Origin: Burkholderia anthina
GTDB taxonomy: Bacteria > Pseudomonadota > Gammaproteobacteria > Burkholderiales > Burkholderiaceae
Direction of reading: 5' to 3'
Assembly (NCBI RefSeq): GCF_001547525.1
Contig: NZ_LNJP01000003.1
Coordinates: 1,426,001-1,490,000 of the forward strand
Length of the DNA stretch: 64,000 nt
Made by a program: the position numbers and the translations under genes. A model generated the notes under the pieces. It was not told where the DNA came from. It was given only the letters and a program-made list of their open reading frames with translations, and ran no database searches. Shown here in pieces: positions 17,297-25,321 of this stretch. Position 1 is the first letter of the stretch. Every line of letters begins with the position of its first letter.

Positions 17297-17323
17297 GACG
17301 TTTCAGCGCTGCCGCCTGTGACA
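17297..17323 (-). promoter_or_regulatory. candidate ECF41-type promoter of the LysR gene
   Basis: On the minus strand TGTCACA (17323-17317), exactly 16 bp, and CGTC (17300-17297) lie 36 bp before the LysR ATG. This is the -35/-10 pair I know for ECF41 sigma factors; such a sigma gene lies 1.3 kb upstream on the same strand. Match by eye only. Confidence 0.55.
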
Positions 17324-17370
17324 CCGCCCGCCGCATTTTTTCAAAAAGGTCGCGGCGGCGTGAGAGCCGG

Positions 17371-17775
17371 CTATTTTTCCGGCACGAGCACGGGCGCGCC
17401 CTTGTCCTTCAACAGCAGCACGATGAACTTCGCGGGCCGGGTCTGGCTCGCGTTGCGTCCGACCGTGTGCAGGTCGTTCGGGCCCTCGTAGAAGGTCTGG
17501 CCCGGTTTCAGCGTGACGGGCTCGCCGCCCTTCACCTGCATCACGATCGAGCCTTCGACGACATAGACGAACGCGTCGGCGTGGTGGCGGTGAACCGGGT
17601 CGACCGCGCCGGGCGGGTATTCGACCGAGATCATCTGGGCTTCCTTGCCCGGATAGTCGTCGAGGGGCTTCGTCATCAGCGTCGTGACGATGGCCGAGGG
17701 CGCCGCATGGGCGGCGCCGGCGGTGGCGGCCGCGACCAGGAGCGCGGATGCGACGGCATGTTTCAAGCGAATCAT
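17371..17775 (-). CDS. exported cupin-domain protein
   Basis: The 134-residue protein has a signal peptide (MIRLKHAVASALLVAAATAG, cleavage near AHA-AP) and one cupin barrel (about 45-125). Metal-binding residues are visible in DPVHRHHADAFVYVVEG and later in FYEGPNDLHTVG. It stands 73 bp after the carboxymuconolactone-decarboxylase gene stop and is probably co-transcribed with it. Similar small exported cupins are often annotated as quercetin dioxygenase-like; activity unknown. Confidence 0.83.
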   Translation of the reverse strand: MIRLKHAVASALLVAAATAGAAHAAPSAIVTTLMTKPLDDYPGKEAQMISVEYPPGAVDPVHRHHADAFVYVVEGSIVMQVKGGEPVTLKPGQTFYEGPNDLHTVGRNASQTRPAKFIVLLLKDKGAPVLVPEK

Positions 17776-17848
17776 GGGAGGTATTCCAGTGATTGCCGCC
17801 GGCAGGCCGCCGGCGGCGAAGAAGGGCGCCCGCGGCCGGGCGAGGGCG

Positions 17849-18328
17849 TCAGGCGAGATTGGCCTTGTCGAGGCCGTAAGCCTTGTCGGCCGAACCCGGA
17901 GCGGTGCGGAACGCCACGTTCGCGCGGTTCCAGCCGTTGATCGCCATCACTTCGAACGTCAGGTCCGACAATTCCTTTTCGGAGAACTGGCCGCGCACGC
18001 GATCGTAGACGTCGTCCGGCACGCCGTGCTCGGGGAGTTTCGTCAGTATTTCGGTCCAGGCCAGCGCGGCCCGCTCGCGCGGCGAGAACAGCGTCGATTC
18101 GCGCCACGTCGCCAGATGGTGCAGGCGCAGCTCGCGCTCGCCGTGAAGGCGCGCTTCCTTCACGTGCATGTCGAGGCAGAACGCGCAGCCGTTGAGCTGC
18201 GACGCACGGGCCGACACGAGATCGCGGATCGATTCCTCGATCGCGCTGCCGCGCAGCAAATTGCTGAGTTCGAGGAACTGCTTGAACAGCTCGGGCGATT
18301 GATGCATGTAGTTGAGACGCTGCGTCAT
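17849..18328 (-). CDS. AhpD-like carboxymuconolactone decarboxylase family protein
   Basis: The 159-residue, all-helical protein has the AhpD signature NGCAFCLDMHVKEA with redox Cys C48 and C51 and H55. Family members act as alkylhydroperoxidase/disulfide reductases. A GGAGAAATC lies before the ATG. The ECF41-like sigma gene lies immediately upstream on the same strand (194 bp). Carboxymuconolactone decarboxylases are the best-known neighbours and targets of ECF41 sigma factors, so co-regulation is likely, although no ECF41 -35 sequence was found directly before this gene. Confidence 0.88.
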   Translation of the reverse strand: MTQRLNYMHQSPELFKQFLELSNLLRGSAIEESIRDLVSARASQLNGCAFCLDMHVKEARLHGERELRLHHLATWRESTLFSPRERAALAWTEILTKLPEHGVPDDVYDRVRGQFSEKELSDLTFEVMAINGWNRANVAFRTAPGSADKAYGLDKANLA

Positions 18329-18522
18329 GATTTCTCCTGGCGACGAAGAGGCTGGCCCGCGTGGTGCGGGTGTCGTGGGCGGCAGGGCGCCGCGCGAAAT
18401 CATCTTAGGAGGGTGCGCCGGTGCGCGGTAGCCACGCACAGGGACGCATCGTGTTGCGCGCGCTGCATCAATCCGGGCTCGACGGCGCGGGCGCGGCCGG
18501 TTCCGGCGCGGGGACGCGCGCG

Positions 18523-19407
18523 TCAGCCGGCCGCGCAGGCGGCCGCGATCCGCGCGAGCTTGTCGGGGTTGCGCTGCACGAGAATCCGGCCGATGCGCGC
18601 GCCGTCGGTCTCGAACGACATCGCCGCTTCGAGTTGCCCGGCGATGAAGCGCAGCATCGCCCATTCGCCGTTCAGCACGACCGGCCGCATCTCGACACCG
18701 CTGCCGCAGCGCAACCACGTCGCATAGAACAGTTGAGCGATGCGGCGACCGCCGACCAGCGGTTTCGGGAAACTCTGAACCTTGCCGCCGCCATCGCCGA
18801 TCAGCATCGCGTCTTCGGCGAGGAGCGCCTGGATCGACGGGAAATCGCCTTGCGCGAGCGCGTGCGAAAAGCTCTGCAGCAATTGCCGGTGCTTTTCGCG
18901 CGGCACGACGTGGCGCGGCCTGTCGTCGTCGCGCAACTGGGCCTTCGCGCGGCTGACGAGCTGCCGGCACGCGGCTTCGGATTTGCCGATCGCATCGGCT
19001 ATCTCGTCGTAGTCGGCATCGAACACTTCGCGCAGCAGGAACGCCGCGCGCGCTTCCGGCGTCAGCCGTTCGAGCAGCAGCAAGTACGCGACCGATACGT
19101 CGTTCGCGCGCTCGGTCATTTCCTCCGGCGTGGCAGGCGATTCGCCGAGCTCCGGCTCGGGCAGCCAGATGCCCGTGTAGTGTTCGCGCCGGAGCTTCGC
19201 CGCGCGCAGGCGATCGATCGACGTCCGCGTCGTGACCGCGACGAGCCAGGCCTCGGCGTTCTCGATGCGCTCGCGCGCCGCGTCGTGCCAGCGCAGCCAC
19301 ACGTCCTGCACGATGTCCTCGGCGTCCGCGATCGAGCCGAGCATCCGGTACGCGATCTTCTGCAGGCGCGGGCGCAACGCGTGGAAGGTTTGCGCGTCGT
19401 CGGTCAT
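18523..19407 (-). CDS. ECF41-type RNA polymerase sigma factor (SigJ-like)
   Basis: The 294-residue protein has sigma2 (about 5-70: LGSIADAEDIVQDVWLRW) and sigma4 (about 108-160) regions and a fused C-terminal SnoaL-like domain (about 175-294). It carries all three ECF41 signatures: WLPEP (81-85), DGGGK (205-209, consensus DGGGR) and NPDKL (280-284). In this group the C-terminal domain replaces an anti-sigma factor and tunes activity. The ATG overlaps the stop of the DapF-like gene (TGATG), so translation is coupled. Likely targets are the neighbouring decarboxylase and the LysR promoter at 17297-17323. Confidence 0.9.
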   Translation of the reverse strand: MTDDAQTFHALRPRLQKIAYRMLGSIADAEDIVQDVWLRWHDAARERIENAEAWLVAVTTRTSIDRLRAAKLRREHYTGIWLPEPELGESPATPEEMTERANDVSVAYLLLLERLTPEARAAFLLREVFDADYDEIADAIGKSEAACRQLVSRAKAQLRDDDRPRHVVPREKHRQLLQSFSHALAQGDFPSIQALLAEDAMLIGDGGGKVQSFPKPLVGGRRIAQLFYATWLRCGSGVEMRPVVLNGEWAMLRFIAGQLEAAMSFETDGARIGRILVQRNPDKLARIAAACAAG

Positions 19408-19877
19408 CACAGCCACACCCCGTTGAACGCGAACGTCACGGGCCCGCTCAGGAACACGCTGCCGGTGCCGTTCCATCGAACCGTCACGTCCTGCCAGCCG
19501 AGCCGCGGCGCGCCCATTTCGACCTCGATCAACCCGTCTGTATCGTGGGAACAGTGCAGGCGCCGGCGATTCGCGCGCGGCACGGCCGACGCCGCGCCGG
19601 TTTCCCGCATCAGCTTTTTCCACGCGACACCGCGCGTCGCGCTGCCGCAGGTATCGAGCGCCGAGCCGTCGGGGTTCCGGAACGCGACGCGGGCGGCCGC
19701 ATCGTCGCAATCCGACCCAACCGCGAGCGGGTCGGAGCCGATGCCGCGATGCCGACCGCCGATGCGTCGCACGAGATCGCGATCGACGCGATGCGCGGGA
19801 TCGTGCCCTTGACCACGCAGGTCGACGATGACGAAGTCATCGCCATTCGCGTTCATGTTCTGAAATGCAATCGGCAT
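19407..19877 (-). CDS. shortened diaminopimelate-epimerase-like (DapF-like) protein
   Basis: This 156-residue protein aligns by eye with the N-terminal domain of DapF: MPIAFQNMNANGDDFVIVDL, RRIGGRHRGIGSDP, then FRNPDGSALDTCGSATRG with the first catalytic Cys (C77). After about residue 122 it jumps to the DapF C-terminal strand (GSVFLSGPVTFAFNG). The second catalytic domain and its Cys are missing, against roughly 275 residues in DapF; GND is GDD and CGNG is CGSA. It is unlikely to be an epimerase. It overlaps the sigma gene start by 1 nt, suggesting a sensory or regulatory role. Confidence 0.65.
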   Translation of the reverse strand: MPIAFQNMNANGDDFVIVDLRGQGHDPAHRVDRDLVRRIGGRHRGIGSDPLAVGSDCDDAAARVAFRNPDGSALDTCGSATRGVAWKKLMRETGAASAVPRANRRRLHCSHDTDGLIEVEMGAPRLGWQDVTVRWNGTGSVFLSGPVTFAFNGVWL

Positions 19878-19963
19878 GGCGGTTCCGGAATGGGGGCAGG
19901 CAAATACTGTACGTGGCTCGCCGGCCGGGAGCAATCGTGGCCTGACGGCGGGCATGTGGCAGC

Positions 19964-19999
19964 AACTACGTAATTCTACGTAGATCCTCATACGTAGTT
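19964..19999. promoter_or_regulatory. triple TACGTA site, operator-like
   Basis: AACTACGTA (19964-19972) and TACGTAGTT (19991-19999) form a perfect 9-bp inverted repeat around a central palindrome CTACGTAG (19976-19983). It lies between the divergent DapF-like/sigma genes and cstA, 148 bp before the cstA start. Confidence 0.6.
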
Positions 20000-20146
20000 A
20001 TCCGCTTGTAAGCAGCCCCCGTCGCGCGGAATACTACGGCCCATCGCCGCGGCTTCTGCGAGGCTGCGGCACGACGCATCGACGTCACGCGGGTTCGGCT
20101 TTCGGGCCGCATCCACTCAAAAACACATTGGAGACCAGGAGACGCC

Positions 20147-22225
20147 ATGAATCGGGCTTCCAGTACCCTGCTCTGGATCGCGGTCGCGCTGCTCGGCGCG
20201 TTCGCATTCGGCACGATCGCACTCGCGCACGGCGAGCGCGTCAGTGCCCTCTGGATCGTGATCGCCGCAGTCTGCGTGTATCTGATCGCGTATCGCTTCT
20301 ACAGCCGTTTCATTGCCAGCAAGGTCATGCAGCTCGACGGGCTGCGGATGACGCCGGCGGTCAAGTACAACGACGGCCTCGACTACGTGCCGACCAACAA
20401 GTACGTGCTGTTCGGCCATCACTTCGCCGCGATCGCCGGCGCCGGGCCGCTGGTCGGCCCCGTGCTCGCCGCGCAGATGGGCTACACGCCCGGCATGCTG
20501 TGGATCCTGGCCGGCGTCGTGTTCGCGGGCGCGGTGCAGGACTTCATCGTGCTGTTCATCTCGACGCGCCGCGACGGCCGCTCGCTCGGCGACCTCGTCA
20601 AGATGGAACTCGGCACGGTGCCCGGCGTGATCGCGCTGTTCGGCGCGTTCCTGATCATGGTGATCATCCTCGCGGTGCTCGCGCTGATCGTCGTGAAGGC
20701 GCTGACGAATTCGCCGTGGGGCACGTTCACCGTCGCCGCGACGATTCCGATCGCGCTGTTCATGGGCGTCTACACGCGCTACATCCGCCCGGGCCGAATC
20801 GGCGAAGTGTCGATCATCGGCTTCATCGGGCTGATGGCGGCGATCGCGTTCGGCCAGAACGTGGCCGCCTCGCCCACGGTTGCCGCATGGTTCACGTTCA
20901 GCGGCACGCAGCTCACGTGGATTCTCATCGGCTACGGCTTCGTCGCATCGGTGCTGCCGGTGTGGCTGCTGCTCGCGCCGCGCGACTACCTGTCGACGTT
21001 CCTGAAGATCGGCACGATCCTCGGCCTCGCGATCGGCATCCTCGTCGTCGCACCGGAACTGAAGATGCCCGCGCTGACGAAGTTCGTCGACGGCACGGGC
21101 CCGGTGTGGTCGGGCAACCTGTTCCCGTTCCTGTTCATCACGATCGCGTGCGGCGCCGTATCGGGCTTTCACGCACTGATCTCGTCGGGCACGACGCCGA
21201 AGCTGATCGACAACGAAACCAACGCGCGCTTCATCGGTTACGGCGCGATGCTGATGGAATCGTTCGTCGCGATCATGGCGCTGGTCGCCGCGTGCGTGAT
21301 CGAGCCGGGCATCTACTTCGCGATGAACGCGCCGGCGGCCGTGCTCGGCTCGACGCCGGAAGCGGTCGCGAACACCGTCACGCAATGGGGCTTCGTGCTG
21401 ACGCCCGACATGCTCACGCAAACCGCGAAGGCCGTCGGCGAAACGACGATCATCGCGCGCGCGGGCGGCGCGCCGACGCTGGCCGTCGGCATGGCGCACA
21501 TCCTGCACCAGGTGATCGGCGGCGAAGCGATGATGGCGTTCTGGTATCACTTCGCGATCCTGTTCGAGGCGCTGTTCATCCTGACGGCCGTCGACGCGGG
21601 CACGCGTGCGGGCCGCTTCATGCTGCAGGATCTGCTCGGCACGTTCCACCCGGCGCTCAAGCGCACCGAATCGCTGCCCGCGAACCTGGTCGCCACCGGG
21701 CTGTGCGTGGCCGCGTGGGGCTACTTCCTGTACCAGGGCGTGGTCGATCCGCTCGGCGGCATCAACACGCTGTGGCCGCTGTTCGGCATCTCCAACCAGA
21801 TGCTCGCCGCGATCGCGCTGGTGCTCGGCACCGTCGTGCTGTTCAAGATGAAGCGCGAGCGCTATGCGTGGGTAACGATCGTACCGACCGCGTGGCTCCT
21901 GATCTGCACGCTGACGGCCGGCTGGCAGAAGATTTTCGACGCGAACCCGAAGGTGAGCTTCCTCGCGCACGCCGCGAAGCTGCAGGCCGCGGTGGACGAA
22001 GGCAAGGTGCTCGCGCCGGCGAAGTCGATCGCGCAGATGAAGCGGATCATCTTCAACGACTACATCGATGCGGCGCTGGCCGGGCTGTTCATCTTCGTCG
22101 TCGTGAGCATCGCGGTGTACGGCCTGCTCGCCGTGCTGCGCGCGCGCCGCGAGTCGAAGCCGACCGTGCGCGAGACGCCGTACGAAGCGATGCCGGCCGC
22201 GCAGGCGCTCGGCAGCGGACGATAA
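20147..22225 (+). CDS. cstA: carbon starvation protein A, peptide/pyruvate transporter family
   Basis: The 692-residue integral membrane protein has the CstA family pattern from the N terminus: IAYRFYSRFIASKVMQLDG, then TPAVKYNDGLDYVPTNKYVL and FGHHFAAIAGAGPLVGPVLA. It has about 18 hydrophobic segments and a C-terminal DUF4161-like part. CstA proteins import peptides or pyruvate when carbon is scarce. The start at 20147 follows an AGGAGA. The ybdD-like gene follows by 12 bp, the standard cstA-ybdD arrangement, and a strong terminator closes the operon. The TACGTA sites upstream are candidate regulator targets. Confidence 0.93.
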   Translation: MNRASSTLLWIAVALLGAFAFGTIALAHGERVSALWIVIAAVCVYLIAYRFYSRFIASKVMQLDGLRMTPAVKYNDGLDYVPTNKYVLFGHHFAAIAGAGPLVGPVLAAQMGYTPGMLWILAGVVFAGAVQDFIVLFISTRRDGRSLGDLVKMELGTVPGVIALFGAFLIMVIILAVLALIVVKALTNSPWGTFTVAATIPIALFMGVYTRYIRPGRIGEVSIIGFIGLMAAIAFGQNVAASPTVAAWFTFSGTQLTWILIGYGFVASVLPVWLLLAPRDYLSTFLKIGTILGLAIGILVVAPELKMPALTKFVDGTGPVWSGNLFPFLFITIACGAVSGFHALISSGTTPKLIDNETNARFIGYGAMLMESFVAIMALVAACVIEPGIYFAMNAPAAVLGSTPEAVANTVTQWGFVLTPDMLTQTAKAVGETTIIARAGGAPTLAVGMAHILHQVIGGEAMMAFWYHFAILFEALFILTAVDAGTRAGRFMLQDLLGTFHPALKRTESLPANLVATGLCVAAWGYFLYQGVVDPLGGINTLWPLFGISNQMLAAIALVLGTVVLFKMKRERYAWVTIVPTAWLLICTLTAGWQKIFDANPKVSFLAHAAKLQAAVDEGKVLAPAKSIAQMKRIIFNDYIDAALAGLFIFVVVSIAVYGLLAVLRARRESKPTVRETPYEAMPAAQALGSGR

Positions 22226-22237
22226 CGGGAGGCCGCG

Positions 22238-22444
22238 ATGTTCACCGATCTCGGCAGCGACCTGCGCAGCGCGGGGCGTTACCTCGGGCAGGCGTTGCGG
22301 CTGATGGTCGGCCTGCCCGACTACGACACCTACGTCGCGCACATGCGCGAAACCCATCCGGACCGCGAGCCGATGACGTACGAGGAATTCTTCCGCGAAC
22401 GTCAGAACGCGCGGTATGGGTCGGGAGCAGGGAAGTGTTGCTGA
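22238..22444 (+). CDS. ybdD: YbdD/YjiX family small protein
   Basis: This 68-residue protein (LGQALRLMVGLPDYDTYVAH, then EPMTYEEFFRERQNARYG) matches the YbdD/YjiX family, encoded immediately after CstA/BtsT transporters in many proteobacteria and needed for or modulating their activity. It has a GGGAGG Shine-Dalgarno. The final GSGAGKCC ends with two cysteines, as seen in homologues. Confidence 0.88.
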   Translation: MFTDLGSDLRSAGRYLGQALRLMVGLPDYDTYVAHMRETHPDREPMTYEEFFRERQNARYGSGAGKCC

Positions 22445-22492
22445 ACCGGCCGTTGCAATGACCTGACGAATCGGTCCGGTTGACGAAACGGA

Positions 22493-22525
22493 AGCGCCGC
22501 GATGGATGTCGCGGCGCTTTTTTTT
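22493..22525 (+). terminator. rho-independent terminator of cstA-ybdD
   Basis: AGCGCCGCGA/TCGCGGCGCT form a 10-bp stem (22493-22502 with 22509-22518) with a 6-nt loop, followed by eight T. Confidence 0.9.
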
Positions 22526-22650
22526 GCGCCGGCCGGCGGCGCGCGGCGCATGGCGCTCGCACGCCGTTTGCCCGGGCGCAGCACGGGCTATCCGGCCGCC
22601 GGTATCATAGGGCTCCCTCTTTTCCCCGATGGACCGCAGGAGAACACGTC

Positions 22651-23271
22651 GTGCATGCCGGTGAGCGTTTCAACAGCATTTCCCATCTCGTCGGCGCGGT
22701 GCTGTCGGTAGCCGGCCTCGTGGCGCTCGTGACGATGGGCGCGCTCGAAGGGGACCCGTACAAGGTGGTGAGCTTCAGCGTGTACGGCGCGATGCTGATC
22801 CTGCTCTACGCGATTTCGACGGCGTATCACAGCGTGCGCAACCCGCGCCTGAAGGCGATCCTGCAGAAATGCGACCATGCCGCGATCTACCTGCTGATCG
22901 CCGGCAGCTACACGCCGTTCACGCTGGTCACGCTGCGCGGCCCGTGGGGCTGGTCGCTGTTCGGCGTGAGCTGGGGGCTCGCCGTGTTCGGCATCGTGCA
23001 GGAGCTGACGCTCGGGCGCCGCACGCGCCTGCTGTCGATGATCCTGTACGTGCTGATGGGCTGGCTCGCGCTCGTCGCCGTGCGTCCGCTGATCCATGCG
23101 CTGCCGCCGGTCGGCACCGCGTGGCTCGTGGCCGGCGGCGTGATCTACAGCGCGGGGATCTACTTCTTCATCAACGACGAACGCATCCGCCACGGGCACG
23201 GTATCTGGCACCTTTTCGTGCTGGCCGGCAGCCTGTGCCAGTTCGTCAGTGTCGCGATGTATGTCGCGTGA
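22651..23271 (+). CDS. trhA: hemolysin III / TrhA (PAQR-like) membrane protein
   Basis: The 206-residue protein starts at GTG 22651, after GCAGGAG. Seven hydrophobic segments are recognisable. The conserved PAQR residues are present: FNSISHLVGAVL near the N terminus, YHSVRNPRLKAILQKCDHAA, IYLLIAGSYTPFTL, and the terminal GHGIWHLFVL with two His. The family includes the membrane-lipid homeostasis protein TrhA/YqfA. It stands alone, convergent with the SnoaL-like gene. Confidence 0.88.
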   Translation: MHAGERFNSISHLVGAVLSVAGLVALVTMGALEGDPYKVVSFSVYGAMLILLYAISTAYHSVRNPRLKAILQKCDHAAIYLLIAGSYTPFTLVTLRGPWGWSLFGVSWGLAVFGIVQELTLGRRTRLLSMILYVLMGWLALVAVRPLIHALPPVGTAWLVAGGVIYSAGIYFFINDERIRHGHGIWHLFVLAGSLCQFVSVAMYVA

Positions 23272-23329
23272 GCGGCATGGAGCGTCGGGCAGATGATGTC
23301 CGCGCGTGGCCAGCCGGCCCGAGCATGCG

Positions 23330-23755
23330 CTACGGGCGCGAGGCGGCCCGCAGCGCGTTGAACCCGGCCCATCCCCAATACACGCGATGATGCGTGATCA
23401 GCCCGTCGCGCAGATCCATCACTTCGACGAGATCCACCTGATCGCCGTCCGGCGTTGCGCGCGGGTATTCCCAGACGAGCTGGCGGCCGTTCGAGAAGAA
23501 CAGCCCGGTCCGGTACCAGCGCCCGAGCCGGTTGTCGGGATCGCGCAGGCCGGCCGCGAGGAAGGCGCCGATCGCGGTCTTGCCGCGCAGCACGCCCGAG
23601 CCGTGCGCGGGCCGCGTGGCGACGACGAGCGGCGTTTCGAGCACTGCGTCGTCGGCATACAGCGACATCAGCGCGGCGAGGTCGCGGGCGACGACGGCGG
23701 CGTGCCAGTCTTCATGGATGCGTCGGGCGTCGGCGTGGGTGTCTGCGGGTGTCAT
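23330..23755 (-). CDS. SnoaL-like / nuclear transport factor 2 family protein
   Basis: The 141-residue cone-fold protein begins with MTPADTHADARRIHEDWHAA and has ALMSLYADDAVLETPLV, RGKTAIGAFLAAG and a C-terminal strand with VMDLRDGLITHHRVYWG. The length is normal for the family. The frame is open 11 codons further (MVSVIDFRKP), but the chosen start precedes the first helix. No neighbouring gene suggests a substrate. Confidence 0.8.
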   Translation of the reverse strand: MTPADTHADARRIHEDWHAAVVARDLAALMSLYADDAVLETPLVVATRPAHGSGVLRGKTAIGAFLAAGLRDPDNRLGRWYRTGLFFSNGRQLVWEYPRATPDGDQVDLVEVMDLRDGLITHHRVYWGWAGFNALRAASRP

Positions 23756-23875
23756 CGCGGGTTTCCGGAAGTCGATCACGGAAACCACTGTAGAGGCGCG
23801 CCGCCGCCAGACGTTTCACGTCGACCCGAAACGTGAATGCCTCGCCGCGGCGAAGGCGGCAGGGCGCGCCGGCCG

Positions 23876-24229
23876 TTAGCCGGCCAGCGCGTCGAGATTC
23901 AGCGTATACGACTTGCCGATCCACATCGCGCAATCGCGATGGTCGCGCAGGTCGTCGCCGGTATTCGGATGCACGAAGATGTCGAGCGCGCCGTGGTTCA
24001 GCACGAGCCAGGGCACGATGTCGTCGAATCGCGCGGCGCCGAACGCGATCTGGTACGACCACGCCGGATGCGGGCCGACGAGGCGTTCGTGAAAGCGGCC
24101 GAGTTCGATGACCGCGCCGAACCGCGCGTCGACGACCTGGCGAAACGCCCAGGCCGCGTCGCGGCTCGCCGCATCGAAATAGACGTGCGCGTGCCAACTG
24201 TCGATGGCGGTAATGTCGAGAGCGACCAT
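23876..24229 (-). CDS. DOPA 4,5-dioxygenase family protein
   Basis: The 117-residue protein matches the DOPA 4,5-dioxygenase family: IDSWHAHVYFD at the N terminus, GRFHERLVGPHPAWSYQIAF in the middle and LDIFVHPNTGDDLRDH near the end. Conserved His residues are likely iron ligands. Members are small cytosolic enzymes, several acting on catechols, many of unknown substrate. The frame ends at Ala-Gly and the length is normal. It is separated by 120 bp from the SnoaL-like gene on the same strand, so an operon is possible. Confidence 0.87.
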   Translation of the reverse strand: MVALDITAIDSWHAHVYFDAASRDAAWAFRQVVDARFGAVIELGRFHERLVGPHPAWSYQIAFGAARFDDIVPWLVLNHGALDIFVHPNTGDDLRDHRDCAMWIGKSYTLNLDALAG

Positions 24230-24716
24230 GGAGAGATTCGATTAAAAATGAAAACACCTGAGATGCCGTGCGAAACGGCCGATGCGTGATTATCGCGCGT
24301 CCTTGCGGCATGCGTCGTGTCCCGATCCGGCAGGGCGACGCGGATGATTTGTCCTGCATCAGAAGAATCGGCTGATCGGATGAAATCGTTTCGGCGGTAT
24401 CCGCGTGCGCGACATCACGCCAAAGCCTTGTCCGTGGGCGCGCCGGCCGGCATCGCGCCGGCAACACGTCATTTCGGAAATTGAAAGAGCGGTATGTGCG
24501 CCGAGAGGATCGCCGGTAAGAATCCGATCAGCTCGTTGAATGAAATAAAGAAATTCCGTTTCGAATGGATTCGCGAATGACGCGGCTCGTGCGCCGAATG
24601 CGCGGCTGAAAATAACAATTGCGGATTCGGCTATTCAACCGGGATGCGGCCCGACATACGATGATTTCAACGCATCGATGCTGGATCGATGCGGGGACAA
24701 CCATCTGGAGGCCATT
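24230..24716. other. 487-bp intergenic region, relatively AT-rich
   Basis: This is a divergent promoter region. It is visibly poorer in GC than the genes around it, particularly near 24240-24260 and 24470-24640. No gene was seen; the leader hairpin at 24671-24693 is described separately. Confidence 0.45.
24671..24693 (+). promoter_or_regulatory. leader hairpin before the 24717 gene
   Basis: CGCATCGAT-GCTGG-ATCGATGCG is a perfect 9-bp inverted repeat ending 23 bp before the start codon and just upstream of the Shine-Dalgarno (CTGGAGG). It could be an operator or a 5'-UTR stem. Confidence 0.45.
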
Positions 24717-25094
24717 ATGCGATCCCTCGTTCCCGTTGCCGTTCTTTCCTGCGCACTCGTTGCGCTGCCCGCCGTGAGCTTCGCGCAGTCGATCGGCGCT
24801 GGCGACATGCGGCATGCCGCGCCGTTGACCTGGTCGGCGGCGCGTGCCGAAACCGACGCGCAGTTGATGCAGATGACGCGCGCCGGCTATCGCGCGACGA
24901 CGGCCGGCAACCAGAACTATCCGCTCGCGATGCAGCGTGCGCTCGACCGCGTGAACAACCCGATGCCCGACCGGTGGCGCGACGAGAAGGCCGCGATGGA
25001 AGCGCGGGCGGCCCGCGACGCGCAGAGCGGCCATCCGGTGAAGGCGTTCTTCGTGAAAACCGCGTACTACCTGAAGGGCGACAACACGTTTTGA
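24717..25094 (+). CDS. small exported protein, hypothetical
   Basis: The 125-residue product has a clear signal peptide (MRSLVPVAVLSCALVALPAV, cleavage after SFA-Q). The mature part is helical and polar (SAARAETDAQLMQMTRAGYR; NYPLAMQRALDRVN), has no Cys and ends KTAYYLKGDNTF. The ATG has a good Shine-Dalgarno (GGAGG) and a leader hairpin. I do not recognise the family; it resembles the short DUF4148-like periplasmic proteins common in Burkholderia only in style. Confidence 0.7.
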   Translation: MRSLVPVAVLSCALVALPAVSFAQSIGAGDMRHAAPLTWSAARAETDAQLMQMTRAGYRATTAGNQNYPLAMQRALDRVNNPMPDRWRDEKAAMEARAARDAQSGHPVKAFFVKTAYYLKGDNTF

Positions 25095-25321
25095 TGCGGG
25101 AGACGGACATGGCGTGCCCGAACCGATTGTCCGGCGTGTTGCGTGAGCTGGCGATACGCAGGCTGCCGCAAGCGTGCGCGACGCGACGGCGCGCCGATGT
25201 GCGCGGCGTGCGACGTCGGGCGCACGCCCTGCGCGACGCGGGCCGCTGCGCACGCGTGTGCCGCAGTGCGTGGCCGGGGGCGGCGGCGAACGACGCATGC
25301 GCGAGCGAGGGCGAATCATGA
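25094..25321 (+). CDS. possible small coupled gene, Arg-rich
   Basis: An ATG overlapping the previous stop (TGATG at 25092-25096) opens 75 codons whose stop overlaps the next ATG (ATGA at 25318-25321). The product is very rich in Arg and Cys (RVCRSAW; RADVRGVRRRAHALRD), unlike a folded protein, and GC3 is lower than in neighbours. It may be a coupling leader or spurious. Confidence 0.25.
   Translation: MRETDMACPNRLSGVLRELAIRRLPQACATRRRADVRGVRRRAHALRDAGRCARVCRSAWPGAAANDACASEGES

Noticed and set aside
19407..19877. Functional diaminopimelate epimerase dapF
   Set aside because: The second catalytic domain and cysteine are absent and conserved substrate-binding residues are changed.
20117..22357. 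746-codon minus-strand frame
   Set aside because: It is antisense to cstA and ybdD; the translation is Arg/Asp/Gln-rich without any motif.
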